Positions 24,139 to 33,564 of a stretch of 42,150 nt of DNA are shown one piece after another; position 1 is the first letter of the stretch, and each line of letters opens with the position of its first letter. The DNA comes from Deltaproteobacteria bacterium (GTDB taxonomy: Bacteria; Myxococcota_A; Polyangia; Nannocystales; Nannocystaceae). Location: contig CANLQR010000006.1 in the NCBI GenBank assembly GCA_947492135.1, forward strand, positions 1 to 42,150, in the 5' to 3' direction. The position numbers were made by a program, and so were the translations under genes. The notes under the pieces were generated by a model. That model saw only the letters and a program-made list of their open reading frames with translations. It was not told the DNA's origin and did not search any database.

Positions 24139-25533
24139 ATGATGGCTACGTCCAAGATTCTCGATGTCTCGCGGTGGAATCTGTCGGTCTCGCTGCTGGC
24201 ACTTGCGGCGTGCGGCCCGGTGATCCCCGGTGCGGATTCCGGCGATGATGCGTCGGAATCCGATCCGACCCAGCCGAGCGACCCCAGCGATCCCAGCGAC
24301 CCCAGCGGTACAGAGACACCGTCGGATTGTCAGGACGACAGCGACTGCCAGGGCTACGGCTACTCGTGCGTCAACGGCATGTGCGAGTACAACTGCTTGG
24401 GCTGCTGCGGCTATGGATTGGTCGAGGGCGACGATGCGTTCCGCTGCTCGCAACCGTACTACTACTGCTACTCCGATGCTGAATGCGGGCCGGGCGAACA
24501 ATGCGATGACGGCTACTGCGTCAGCGAGCCTGCCGACTGCGCAGACTTGCCGCAGTTCAGTGGCGAGCTCTCGCTGGCGTTCTCCGAGGGCGGGCCGGTC
24601 ACCAAGCTACTGTACGCGGATGCCTCCACCGAGGGTCCCGATCAGCTCATCATCGTTCGCGATGACCAGCTGATCGGAAGCGACGGCAGCCTGCTCGTAC
24701 AGGCCAGCGGGCCGGTGCTCGACGCCATCGCGATCGACTTCGACGCGGATCTGCAGCTCGATCTCATCACCGCCACCTCCGGCGATTCGCCAGCCATCAC
24801 GGTGTGGCGCGGGGTCGACGGTGGCTTCGACGCGATCCCGCTCGCCAGCGTGCCGAGCTTGGGCACTGGGCTGGTCGCGGGCGACTGGCACGGCGATGGC
24901 GTGCTGGATCTGTTCGTACTGACGACCTCGGGGATCGAACTCGTCGCGGGGATCGGCGCCGGCGCGCTGGCCGAACCCACAGTGCTGCGCCCCGGTGTGG
25001 TCAGCCGCTTCACGACGTTCGACGTCGATGGCGACGCGCGCTCGGACCTCGCGGCACTCACCGACACCGGTTTCGAGCTCGTGCTGGCGGCCGATGGCCT
25101 GATTCGTCCGCTCACCCAGCCCATCGGCCCGTCCGCCGCGCTCGCTTTGTTCGCCAATGACTTCGATGGCGATGGCTGGGGCGATCTGGTCTCGGTCGTG
25201 CCCGACTTCAATCTGGTGTCGTGGTCGGGTCCGTTGCTCGGTCCGGTCGATCCGCTGACCACGGCGCACGACGGCGTGGCGATCGCGACCGCAGCAGGAG
25301 ACATCGATCTCGACGGTCGACCCGACCTCGCCGTGACGCGCGCCGATGCGATGGTGTCGGTGCTCTTTGGTGGAATCCCGGATCGCCTCGTGTCTGAACA
25401 GCCGTTCGCGTGCGAGCGGGCCTCGCAGATCTCGCTGATCGCCACCGCGGTCGCGATCGGCGATCACGACGGGGATGGTGACCGCGACCTCGCGATCTCC
25501 GACGGTGCGAGCGTGAGCATCGCGCTGCAGTAG
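24139..25533 (+). CDS. FG-GAP/VCBS seven-bladed propeller lipoprotein
   Basis: 464 residues. ATGATG start with AGGTGG just upstream. Signal peptide with lipobox LAAC, then a (Ser-Asp-Pro)n linker and a Cys-rich segment (DCQDDSDCQGYGYSC, CLGCCGYG, CYSDAECGPGEQC). From about residue 165 the chain holds FG-GAP repeats with calcium-loop motifs: DFDADLQLDLI, DWHGDGVLDLF, DVDGDARSDLA, DFDGDGWGDLV, DIDLDGRPDLA, DHDGDGDRDLA. A weaker first one makes seven, so a closed propeller is expected. Such domains bind proteins or glycans at the surface. The nearby sigma54-type promoter suggests regulated expression. A similar lipoprotein lies at 38349. Confidence 0.87.
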   Translation: MMATSKILDVSRWNLSVSLLALAACGPVIPGADSGDDASESDPTQPSDPSDPSDPSGTETPSDCQDDSDCQGYGYSCVNGMCEYNCLGCCGYGLVEGDDAFRCSQPYYYCYSDAECGPGEQCDDGYCVSEPADCADLPQFSGELSLAFSEGGPVTKLLYADASTEGPDQLIIVRDDQLIGSDGSLLVQASGPVLDAIAIDFDADLQLDLITATSGDSPAITVWRGVDGGFDAIPLASVPSLGTGLVAGDWHGDGVLDLFVLTTSGIELVAGIGAGALAEPTVLRPGVVSRFTTFDVDGDARSDLAALTDTGFELVLAADGLIRPLTQPIGPSAALALFANDFDGDGWGDLVSVVPDFNLVSWSGPLLGPVDPLTTAHDGVAIATAAGDIDLDGRPDLAVTRADAMVSVLFGGIPDRLVSEQPFACERASQISLIATAVAIGDHDGDGDRDLAISDGASVSIALQ

Positions 25534-25562
25534 CTCGCCTGATTCTGTGGCACGCTTGGGTG

Positions 25563-27140
25563 ATGCTCAAGCGGCTCGCATCGTGTGCATTGGTCGTGGT
25601 CCCCATGGCCTGCCAGGATCCCCTGCTGACCCCGGGGACGACGGCGTTAACGGCGGAGAGCGGCGATGCCGACTCCTCCGTCGGCATGATGACCTCGGCA
25701 GCCGACAGCACCACCAACGGCGACGGTGTCACGACGACGACCACCACCGCGGACACCACGTGCGCCGCCCCGTGCGAGTCGACCGGCGAAAGCTCGACCA
25801 CCCAGACCTCGGTCGACACCACCGGCACCACGACCACCGCCGACGACAGCAGTAGCTCCGGCGTTGCCGAGGAGACCACCGACACCGGTGTGGACCTGTG
25901 TGGCAACGGAGCGATCGATGGCAACGAGGAATGCGACGACGCCGGCGAGTCAGCCGTGTGCAACGCCGACTGCAGCTTTTCGATGTGCCCAGACGGGGTG
26001 TTCAACGCCAGCGCGGGCGAGGAGTGCGATGCCGGCGGCGAGTCCCTGGCCTGCGACGGCGACTGCACCTTTCCTGTGTGTGGCGATGGCGTCGTCAACG
26101 AGAGCGACAATGAGGTGTGCGACGCGTCCGGCGAGTCGCCCACGTGTGACGCCAACTGCACCCCAGTAGAGTGCGGCGACGGCACCCAGAATCTCGCTGC
26201 CCTCGAGACCTGCGACGACGGCGACCTCGACTCCGGTGATGGCTGCTCGTCGGCCTGTGTCATCGAGGGCGACTTCGGTGGCGTGTGCCGCATCGTCGAC
26301 GGCCGGCAGTGGTGCTTCGACAACGACCACTGCGGCGAGGCGTGCAACGACGTGTGCGGGCGGCTAGGCCTGACCATCGAGCCCAACGACGCGACGTGGT
26401 TCGGGGCCCAGGACTCTGCCTTCGAATGTCAGGCGATCTCGGACGCGTTTGGGGTCAACGCGCCGGTGAACTTTGGCGCAGATCCTCTGGCCTGCCTCGA
26501 AGATGGTGGGCTCTCCGCCCTGACCGGTGGCGGTCTGACCGGCGCGCTGACGTGCTCGTCCGATCCCGCGTGCCCCGCGGCCCACCGCAACGACATGAAT
26601 GACATCGGCACCGGCTGCGACCTGCCCGATGCCCGGCGGTCGGTGTGCCTTTGTGCCGGTGAGTTCTGCGGCAATGGTGTCGTCGAGGGCGCAGAGGTCT
26701 GCGACGACGGCAACCAGATCCAAAATGATGGCTGCACGACCAGCTGTCTGACCACGCCACCGACCTGTGTGGTCGTGAACAATCAACAGTGGTGCTTCGA
26801 CAACGAGGCCTGCGGCGAGGCTTGCAACGACGTGTGTGAGGCCCTCGGATTGCCGCTGGGCATCAGCGATGACGAGTGGCTGGCCGCGCAAGACACGGTC
26901 GAAGAATGTCAGGCGATCTCCAACGCCTTCGGGGTTTTCGGTGCGATCCAGCTCGGGGCGTTCACGTACGCGTGCATGGAGGACTTCGCGCTCGCCGACC
27001 AGGTGGGAGGCGGCCTGACCGGAACCCTGTACTGCTCGACCGATGCGGGCTGCCCCGGTCAGCACCGCACGAACATGGACAACCTCGGGCAGGCCTGCGG
27101 CGACGCTTCGGCGCGGCGCTCCATCTGTCCGTGCGGCTGA
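25563..27140 (+). CDS. Cys-rich surface lipoprotein with DUF4215 repeats and a duplicated unknown module
   Basis: 525 residues (a GTG lies one codon before the ATG). The signal peptide ends VVVPMAC, a weak lipobox, followed by a Thr-rich linker to about residue 110. Four consecutive Cys-rich units of DUF4215 type follow, the clearest starting CGDGTQNLAALETCDDGD. Then comes a module of about 120 residues, another DUF4215 unit (CGNGVVEGAEVCDDGN), and a second copy of the module. Each module contains QWCFDN, CGEACNDVC, ECQAIS.AFGV, GGGLTG.L.CS and HR..M...G..C. I do not recognise the module; the many conserved Cys suggest a disulfide-bonded extracellular domain. No catalytic motif is evident. 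The gene is 29 bp after the FG-GAP lipoprotein and may share its transcript. Confidence 0.83.
   Translation: MLKRLASCALVVVPMACQDPLLTPGTTALTAESGDADSSVGMMTSAADSTTNGDGVTTTTTTADTTCAAPCESTGESSTTQTSVDTTGTTTTADDSSSSGVAEETTDTGVDLCGNGAIDGNEECDDAGESAVCNADCSFSMCPDGVFNASAGEECDAGGESLACDGDCTFPVCGDGVVNESDNEVCDASGESPTCDANCTPVECGDGTQNLAALETCDDGDLDSGDGCSSACVIEGDFGGVCRIVDGRQWCFDNDHCGEACNDVCGRLGLTIEPNDATWFGAQDSAFECQAISDAFGVNAPVNFGADPLACLEDGGLSALTGGGLTGALTCSSDPACPAAHRNDMNDIGTGCDLPDARRSVCLCAGEFCGNGVVEGAEVCDDGNQIQNDGCTTSCLTTPPTCVVVNNQQWCFDNEACGEACNDVCEALGLPLGISDDEWLAAQDTVEECQAISNAFGVFGAIQLGAFTYACMEDFALADQVGGGLTGTLYCSTDAGCPGQHRTNMDNLGQACGDASARRSICPCG
26283..27137 (+). repeat. Internal duplication: two copies of a Cys-rich module
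   Basis: Copy 1 spans about 26283-26658 and copy 2 about 26763-27137, separated by one DUF4215 unit. The best-conserved DNA block begins CAGTGGTGCTTCGACAACGA in both. Cys and aromatic positions are kept while loops differ. Confidence 0.8.
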
Positions 27141-27153
27141 TGCGGCGCGGCCG

Positions 27154-30100
27154 CTAGAGCCCGAGCGTTGCGGCGATCGCCGCGAAGCGTGCACGGTCAC
27201 TCGCGGACGGTCGGTCGCGCGCGTTTGCTGCGGCGTACAACGTGCGGGCCTCGTCGAGTCGGCCGTGCAGACCGGCGAGCAGCGCGTCGATCGTGTCGAC
27301 GAGGTCGCGCCGCTCGAGCGGCGTGCAGGCCTTCGCCCGCTCGGCGTCGGCGAGCGCGCCCTGACGGTCCCCTTGCCGCAGTCGAAGCTCAGCCCGCAGC
27401 TCGAGCGCGACCGCACAGGTGTGGCCGGTGGCGACGGCAGCTTCGATCGGCGCTTGTGCCTGCGCGAGCTCGCCGGCGGCCAGCGCGAGCCGCCCGAGGT
27501 TCTCGTCGTGGATATGCCAGGTGCTGACCTGCTTCATGCACTGCCACAACGCCGTCGCGCGTTCGATGTCGCCCTGGTGATCGGCGAGGCGTGCGAGCAC
27601 GGTGAGCGCGTAGGCATCGGACTCATCTTGCTCGTAGCAGGTCGCGACCAGCCGCGTGGCGAGCTCGCGGTCGCCGGCGGCCAAGGCGGTGTACGCGAGC
27701 TGACCAAAGTCGTGCGGGCGTCCGCACTGCGCCCGTCCGAAGGCTTCGGCCTCGGCCCCCCGCGCGAGCTCGATCAGGCACTCGAAACGCGCCTCCTCCC
27801 AGCGCCCGAGTCTGCCATCGTCGTCGAGCTCTCCCGCGTCGGCCGCGAGCGACGTCGCGAGGGTCAGCGCGTCGTGCCAGCGCCGGTTGGTGGTCGCGAT
27901 GCGATAGTCGAGCGGGCGGCGCCGAGGTCCACGGGATTCCGGCGGTAGAGTCTCGCACCACGCCTCGATCGCCGCGACCGCATCGGGATCGCGCCGCATT
28001 CCCAGCAGCGCGTGCACGCGGTCCGCAAGGGTTTCGGGATCCGCGGGGCACGGGCCCAGCACCTCGAGGGCCTCGGCGAATCGACCTCGGCGGTTGAGTT
28101 GACGCGCAAGCATGCGTCGGGGCGCGATCCGATCGGGAGCGGCCGCGATCGCCTTGGCAAACAGCGCCTCGCCCGAGGGCTCGTCTGCGAGCGACGCGTC
28201 CATCAGATCGTCGGCCTCGTTCGCAAGCACCCACGGGTCCTGGGGCGCGAGTTCGGACAGCCGCGAAAGCACAGCCACCGCCGCGCCGGGCGCCCAGATC
28301 CGCTCGAGCAGGAGCCGTGCGTGCGCGCGCGCGACCGCGAGCTCGCGCGGATGTTCGGTGGCGAGCGAGCCGAGAAAGTCGTGGGCAGTTCCGGCGCCTT
28401 CGGCGATGCGGATCACCTCGGTGACGCGGTCGAGTTGAGCCTCGGTCAAGGCCCCCGATCGCGCAGCACGGCGCAGAAAGCCCCCGCCGTCACCCGCGTG
28501 GCCGGCCGCCGCCAAGACGTCGCCCAAGCCGAACATCGACTCGGGTGAGCTGGCGATCCCCACGCTGGCGGCCCACGCAACGATGGCCTCGTCCCAGCGT
28601 CCGGCTGCGGACAAGGCCTTGCCGATCTCGCGATGTGCCCACGCATAGGTCGGCCGTTTCGCCAGTGCCTTGCGCAGATCGACGAGGCCGTCTTCGAGCT
28701 GGCCTCGTGCACACTTGGCAGCACCGCCAATCGCCAGCGGGGTCGGCGAGGCGGGGTCGAGCTCGGCAAGTCGTGCGCAAGCGGCAAGACAGGCCTCGTG
28801 GCGGCGGTGATTGTAGGCGAGGTCGGCCAGGCCCGAGAGCAGGTACGTATCGTCGGGCCGTTGCTCGCGAAGCGTCTCGAGCCCGGCGATCGCTTCGTCG
28901 ACTCGACCCGCGCGGGCCTGGAGCTTGGCCCGCTCGATGCTGAAGCCGGTCACCCCAGGCCGCAGCTCGAGTGCCCGGTGGTACGCCTCGATCGCCTCGG
29001 CAAGACGTTCGCTGCGCGCGAGGATCCGAGCGTGAACGTGCCAGTTGAAGGCGTTGTCGGGCGCCATCTCGAGCGCGCAGTCGTTGAGCAGCGTGGCCAG
29101 CGACTCGTCGCCGGCATCGAAGGCGAGGTCGGCGAGATTCTCGTTCGAGCGGACGTGGCCGGGGTCGCGCCGCAGCGCCTGCTCGAAGGCCTCGCGCGCT
29201 GCGCCTCGATCGCCCCGCGCCAGCCCGCAATCACCGATCGAACACCAGTTGCCGGCGTCATTCGGATCGCGATCGCGCGCGCGCTCGAACGCCGCGAGCG
29301 CCTCATCGGTGCGGCCCTGGGCGTCACGAACCTGTCCGAGAAATTGCTGCGGCCACTCGTCGTCGGGCCACAGCCGCAAGATCGCCGCCAGGACGCCTTC
29401 GAGCGCGCGAGCGTTCGCGTCGTTGGGCGCCTTCTGGTTGCGGCCGCGCGCCCGCACGAACCGCAGCACCCACGCGAGTTCGTACGACTCGTGCAGCGCG
29501 ATGGCTTCGTCGACGAGGCGCTCGGCGTCCTCGTCGCGGCCCTGCTCGTGGGCCTCCCAGGCGAGGTCGGTCTTGGTCATGTACGCGCACTCGATCGCGC
29601 CCACGCGATCGAGCGTCGCGATCAGATCGGCGCGCGTTGCCGGCACGGCCACCAGGGCCCCGTGATTCGAGAACTCGCGGAGCTTGGGCAGCTCGTCGTA
29701 GCCGGTCTCGCGGACCTCATGCGTCATCGGGTCTTGAACCTCGAGGATCTCGCGACCGTCGTCGTAGCCGATCGCCACGGCAACGTGCCGAGACGTCGAG
29801 TAGTCCTCTTCGAGGATCACCGGGATTCCACCATCGAGGATGGCCTTGAGCTGGTCGAGGTCGGCCTCGATGCGTCGGGTGTGGAAGCCAGCCGCCTCGA
29901 CGAAGGTACGCATGCGATGGACCGGCGTACCGCCGTCGGGATGCTTGATCTCCCGAGCGACGGCGACCTGTTCGGCGCTGGTGCCGAAAAATCGCAGGCA
30001 CAGCTCGACCGACGCGGGCCCGCAGTGGTTGTGCAGCTGCGTGACCGAGGGAAAGGCCTGGAGACGGGCCCGGGTTTGCCGGCCGGCCCCGAGCTTTTCG

Positions 30101-31035
30101 AGCAGGCGCGCAGCCGTACGCGCCGCCCAGTCGCCGGTGCCGGTCGTGGCAATCCTCGTCCACGAGGCGCGGGCCGAGTCGAGGTCACCGGCGCGATACT
30201 GGGCAGACGCAAGCTCGAGCATCGACGAGCGCGCCGCCTCACCGTCGGCCGCGGCTTCGACGATCGTGGTCAGCACTCGCGCGACGCCTGACCAGTCCGC
30301 CTTGGCCGCGAACAGCCGCCATGCTGCGCGATATGCCGCGAGATCCCCTGCGGGTCGCGGACCGAGCAACCCCAGCTGGTCGGCTGCGGCATCGAACTCG
30401 CCGAGCACGGTGAACAGCCGCGCCAAGCCGAGCCGCCCCAGCCGCATGGCACGCGCAGACTCGCGCTCGTCGGTCTGCTCGGCGGCCAGGCGAACCACCG
30501 ACTCGAAGGCCGCTTTGGCCGCAGGGCGTTCGTCGAAGGTGATCGCCAGCTCTCCGCGCGCGCACCACACCCACGGTGCATTCGTTCCGACCGACTCGGC
30601 CGCTGCGAGCTGCCGCCGCGACTGTTCGCGGCAACGCTTGCGAGCGAACAGCAGGGCCGCCTCGACGTGGGCATCCACGGCGACGAGTCCGGCACCCGTG
30701 CGCGTGGCCTGCTGTGCAGCGGCGAGCGCCATGTCGAGCCCGAGGTCGACCGAGCCCCACACCGAGCGCAGCACCCGGGCGGACAAGACCTGGGCCTCGA
30801 GTCGCGCGGCAGTATCGAGCTCGCGCATCCCCCGGACCTGCTGCAGCACGTCGTACGCGGCCTGCCACCGTTCGAGCCCCATCAACCCGCGGGCGCGCAG
30901 TGGTTCGGCGAACGTCGGCGGAAGCCCGCCGCCGTCTTTGGGGTCAGCCAACCGCGCGAGCGCTCGGTGAAAAGCGAAGACCTCGAGGTCGTCGACGATG
31001 CCTAGCGCGGTGGAGGGCAACAGCGGTGCTTGCAT
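27154..31035 (-). CDS. Giant TPR protein with embedded C39-like cysteine peptidase domain
   Basis: 1293 residues from ATG 31035; a GTG at 31155 would overlap the SelO gene and is less likely. Residues 1 to about 325 are TPR-like helices. Residues about 330-460 are a papain-fold C39-like domain: HNHCGPAS puts the nucleophile at Cys338, SRHVAVAIGYD the histidine at His417, and VQDP the aspartate at Asp435. From about 470 to the end, TPR units repeat (for example DEALAAFERARDRDPNDAGN, GAAREAFEQALRRDPGH, EAIEAYHRALELRPG). C39 peptidases usually cleave double-Gly leaders in ABC exporters; here there is no membrane or ATPase domain and no signal peptide, so a cytosolic peptidase or processing scaffold is inferred. 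Third gene of an operon after DUF3025 and SelO. Confidence 0.87.
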   Translation of the reverse strand: MQAPLLPSTALGIVDDLEVFAFHRALARLADPKDGGGLPPTFAEPLRARGLMGLERWQAAYDVLQQVRGMRELDTAARLEAQVLSARVLRSVWGSVDLGLDMALAAAQQATRTGAGLVAVDAHVEAALLFARKRCREQSRRQLAAAESVGTNAPWVWCARGELAITFDERPAAKAAFESVVRLAAEQTDERESARAMRLGRLGLARLFTVLGEFDAAADQLGLLGPRPAGDLAAYRAAWRLFAAKADWSGVARVLTTIVEAAADGEAARSSMLELASAQYRAGDLDSARASWTRIATTGTGDWAARTAARLLEKLGAGRQTRARLQAFPSVTQLHNHCGPASVELCLRFFGTSAEQVAVAREIKHPDGGTPVHRMRTFVEAAGFHTRRIEADLDQLKAILDGGIPVILEEDYSTSRHVAVAIGYDDGREILEVQDPMTHEVRETGYDELPKLREFSNHGALVAVPATRADLIATLDRVGAIECAYMTKTDLAWEAHEQGRDEDAERLVDEAIALHESYELAWVLRFVRARGRNQKAPNDANARALEGVLAAILRLWPDDEWPQQFLGQVRDAQGRTDEALAAFERARDRDPNDAGNWCSIGDCGLARGDRGAAREAFEQALRRDPGHVRSNENLADLAFDAGDESLATLLNDCALEMAPDNAFNWHVHARILARSERLAEAIEAYHRALELRPGVTGFSIERAKLQARAGRVDEAIAGLETLREQRPDDTYLLSGLADLAYNHRRHEACLAACARLAELDPASPTPLAIGGAAKCARGQLEDGLVDLRKALAKRPTYAWAHREIGKALSAAGRWDEAIVAWAASVGIASSPESMFGLGDVLAAAGHAGDGGGFLRRAARSGALTEAQLDRVTEVIRIAEGAGTAHDFLGSLATEHPRELAVARAHARLLLERIWAPGAAVAVLSRLSELAPQDPWVLANEADDLMDASLADEPSGEALFAKAIAAAPDRIAPRRMLARQLNRRGRFAEALEVLGPCPADPETLADRVHALLGMRRDPDAVAAIEAWCETLPPESRGPRRRPLDYRIATTNRRWHDALTLATSLAADAGELDDDGRLGRWEEARFECLIELARGAEAEAFGRAQCGRPHDFGQLAYTALAAGDRELATRLVATCYEQDESDAYALTVLARLADHQGDIERATALWQCMKQVSTWHIHDENLGRLALAAGELAQAQAPIEAAVATGHTCAVALELRAELRLRQGDRQGALADAERAKACTPLERRDLVDTIDALLAGLHGRLDEARTLYAAANARDRPSASDRARFAAIAATLGL

Positions 31036-31106
31036 GTGCGAAATCCGGCGGGACAAAGATACAGCCTCGGGCAACCCTGTGAGGGTGTCGAGCAGCAATC
31101 CCTGCC

Positions 31107-32723
31107 CTACGAGCTGCACGAGAGCATCGAGCAGCCGACGCGATTCCGCGCCCACTCCGGCCGCCGACCCGCAAACCGCTCGAACTCGGGCTGCTCGTCG
31201 TACGGCCGTGACAGCGCGGCGAGCAAGCTGTGCAGCGTCGAGTTGTCGCCCGCGGTCGCGTCATCGATCGCGAGCTGGGCAAGGCAGTTGCGCAGCACGT
31301 ACTTGGGATTGACGGCGTTCATCCGTGCCCGTCTTACCTCGTCGGGCACCGCGTCTTCGCGGATCCGCGCGGACCATCGCCGCAGCCACGCGACCATCCG
31401 TGCGGTGACGCGACCATCGATCGCGTCGTCGTAGTACGCCGGGCGCACCATCTCGAGCAATGCGGAATCACTGGCGTCGACCGCGGTCGGGACCTCGGCA
31501 AGACGCCGATAGAAGATCGTCATGTCGGTCGGTGTGGCCGCAAGCACGGCCAGAAGCTCTTCGATCAGCGCCGCATCGCCACGAGCATCGTCTCCGGCAC
31601 GCAGCGCGTCGAGGCCCAGCTTCGCCGCCATCATTGCGCCGTGATCACGCTCGAACGCGGTGATGTACGCGTCCAGACCCTCCTGAAGCGCGGCGGCGCC
31701 AGCCTCGTTCGAGCCCGGCAACACCGGCAGCACCGCGCGAGCGAGCTGCGCGAGGTTCCACGCGGCGACCTGCGGCTGCTGGCCAAATCGGTAGCGACGA
31801 TTGGCCGCGTCGGTGGTGTTCGGGGTCCAGTTGGGGTCGAAATCATCGATCCAGCCGTAGGGTCCGTAGTCGATCGTCAGGCCCAACACCGACATGTTGT
31901 CGGTGTTCATCACGCCGTGGACAAAGCCGACCCGCATCCAGCCGACGATCATCGTCGCGGTGCGCTCGCAGACCTCGCGATACCACGCGGCGTAGCGCTC
32001 GGGGCCGGGCTCGCCCAGCCCGGCGAAGTGGTGGCGAATCGTGTGATCGAGCAGGGTACGCAGGGTGTCCTTGTCGCCCCGCGAGGTGAAGATCTCGTAG
32101 TTGCCAAAACGCAGGAACGACGGCGCAACCCGACAAACCACGGCACCGGGCTCGGCGGCGGGATGGCCGTCGTAGAGCATGTCGCGGACGACGTCGTCGC
32201 CCGTCGTCACCAAGCCGAGCGCGCGCGTGGTCGGCACGCCCAGGTGATGCATCGCCTCGCTGCACGCGAACTCCCGCAACGACGAGCGCAACACCGCACG
32301 ACCATCGCCAGAGCGCGAATATGGCGTGGGCCCAGCGCCCTTGAGCTGAAGCTCCTGCCGCGAACCATCGGGCAGGATCAGCTCACCCAGGGTGATCGCG
32401 CGGCCGTCCCCGAGCTGCCCCGCCCAGTTGCCGAACTGATGGCCGCCGTAACACGCCGCATACGGCCGCATGCCCGGCGCGATGCCGCAGCCGGCCAGGA
32501 CCCGGACGAACGCTTCGCTCTCGACCAGCTCCGGTGGCAGGGCCAAGCTCTGGGCCAGCTCGCGGGACCACGCGAGCAGGCGCGGCGCCGGGACCGGCGT
32601 GGGCATCACCGCGGAATGACAGGCGCCGAGCACCTGGCGACGACGTCCATCGGTGTTCGGATCGGCAGGCAACTCGCGGACAAAGCGATCGTCGAACTGC
32701 ATAGCATCGAAGGTGGAGTCCAT
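31107..32723 (-). CDS. selO: Protein adenylyltransferase SelO (YdiU/UPF0061)
   Basis: 538 residues. The signature blocks are all present: [66 protein letters not shown], the metal-binding [21 protein letters not shown] with FDP after it, and the C-terminal CSMLSCSS. SelO is a pseudokinase that binds ATP upside down and transfers AMP to Ser, Thr or Tyr of target proteins, and is linked to redox stress. The C-terminal Cys corresponds to the selenocysteine of the eukaryotic enzymes; here it is plain Cys. ATG 32723 ([18 protein letters not shown]) fits the family start. It lies 31 bp after the DUF3025 gene and about 70 bp before the TPR-peptidase gene on the same strand. Confidence 0.96.
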   Translation of the reverse strand: MDSTFDAMQFDDRFVRELPADPNTDGRRRQVLGACHSAVMPTPVPAPRLLAWSRELAQSLALPPELVESEAFVRVLAGCGIAPGMRPYAACYGGHQFGNWAGQLGDGRAITLGELILPDGSRQELQLKGAGPTPYSRSGDGRAVLRSSLREFACSEAMHHLGVPTTRALGLVTTGDDVVRDMLYDGHPAAEPGAVVCRVAPSFLRFGNYEIFTSRGDKDTLRTLLDHTIRHHFAGLGEPGPERYAAWYREVCERTATMIVGWMRVGFVHGVMNTDNMSVLGLTIDYGPYGWIDDFDPNWTPNTTDAANRRYRFGQQPQVAAWNLAQLARAVLPVLPGSNEAGAAALQEGLDAYITAFERDHGAMMAAKLGLDALRAGDDARGDAALIEELLAVLAATPTDMTIFYRRLAEVPTAVDASDSALLEMVRPAYYDDAIDGRVTARMVAWLRRWSARIREDAVPDEVRRARMNAVNPKYVLRNCLAQLAIDDATAGDNSTLHSLLAALSRPYDEQPEFERFAGRRPEWARNRVGCSMLSCSS

Positions 32724-32754
32724 TCGCGGCCAGAGCCTGGCATGCCGAATCGCC

Positions 32755-33471
32755 TCACGCCAGCAGCCACGAGAGCACCACGGCGTGCGGCCACGGAACC
32801 CCCGGCGAGAACCTCGGCGACGCGAAGTGGCCCGCGGCGATCTGTCGAGCGAACACCTCGTCATCGTGCTCGTCGGGGCCGAGCGCGATCGCCCACACAC
32901 CTGCGGTGACGACCGGACGGTCCAGCGCGAGATGCTCGAGCAGCGCGTGGCCGAAGCAGCGCACGCGCACTCCGGCGCGGATCGCCGCGTCCATCTGCTC
33001 GAGATCGCCGGCGACGCGCGCGTGCTCGAAGCGCGCGATCAACCCGGCAGGTCCACTGAACACCAGCACGACCTCGTCGATCAGCGCGAGCGCGTCCTCC
33101 TCGCGGCCGCGCTGGCGTTGTTGGATCCGCCGTCGTTCGTCCTGGCGCAGCAACGTCCGTGCGTGCAGCGCAGCCTTGGCGAGCGGCCACGAGAGAAACG
33201 CGAGCACATTGAACGCGTCGTGCCACGAGCCATCGCGGGTCGGCAGCTCGCCCTTGGCCAAGGCGGTCTCGTAGTTGTCGACACCGCCCCCGGGGCCCAC
33301 TCTGGTGCGCAACGACTTCGGGTCGACCAGCCGCCACCGCGCGCCGTGGGCGTCGACGATCGCCTGCAGCGCCTCGCGCGTGGGCGCGGTCGGCCCCGCG
33401 AACGCGGGCCAACGCCGGGCAATGAACTCGAGCAGGGTTCTGCCCGAGGGTGACTCCGACGCGCAGGACAC
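32755..33471 (-). CDS. DUF3025 family protein
   Basis: 238 residues from a GTG at 33471. The diagnostic block is LVDPKSLR, then [37 protein letters not shown] (about 85-120), the conserved core of DUF3025; the family function is unknown. The C-terminal half has [20 protein letters not shown] and [13 protein letters not shown]. No ATG is available: the in-frame region further upstream is antisense of the amidohydrolase gene, and the nearby ATG at 33481 is in another frame. The start is therefore uncertain by some codons. First gene of the SelO operon and divergent from the M20 gene. Confidence 0.82.
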   Translation of the reverse strand: MSCASESPSGRTLLEFIARRWPAFAGPTAPTREALQAIVDAHGARWRLVDPKSLRTRVGPGGGVDNYETALAKGELPTRDGSWHDAFNVLAFLSWPLAKAALHARTLLRQDERRRIQQRQRGREEDALALIDEVVLVFSGPAGLIARFEHARVAGDLEQMDAAIRAGVRVRCFGHALLEHLALDRPVVTAGVWAIALGPDEHDDEVFARQIAAGHFASPRFSPGVPWPHAVVLSWLLA

Positions 33472-33564
33472 CAGACCCCATGGCCTATCACGATCTCGGT
33501 GGTGCGGAGCCGAAGATGTTGCGGGCCCCGGGCGCACATCAGTCGGGGTACGATCGCGGCCGCC

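Noticed and set aside
25549-25562. TGGCACG before the gene at 25563 considered as a sigma54 promoter
   Set aside because: The -24 half matches but no GC stands at the required distance for the -12 element, and it is too close to the start codon.
28633-30291. Long plus-strand open frame of about 550 codons opposite the TPR-peptidase gene
   Set aside because: It is the antisense shadow of a clearly recognised TPR/C39 protein; its translation shows no domain and such shadows are normal at this GC content.
31230-32909. Long plus-strand open frame of about 560 codons opposite selO
   Set aside because: SelO motifs on the minus strand are complete, and the plus-strand translation is Arg/His-rich without family features.
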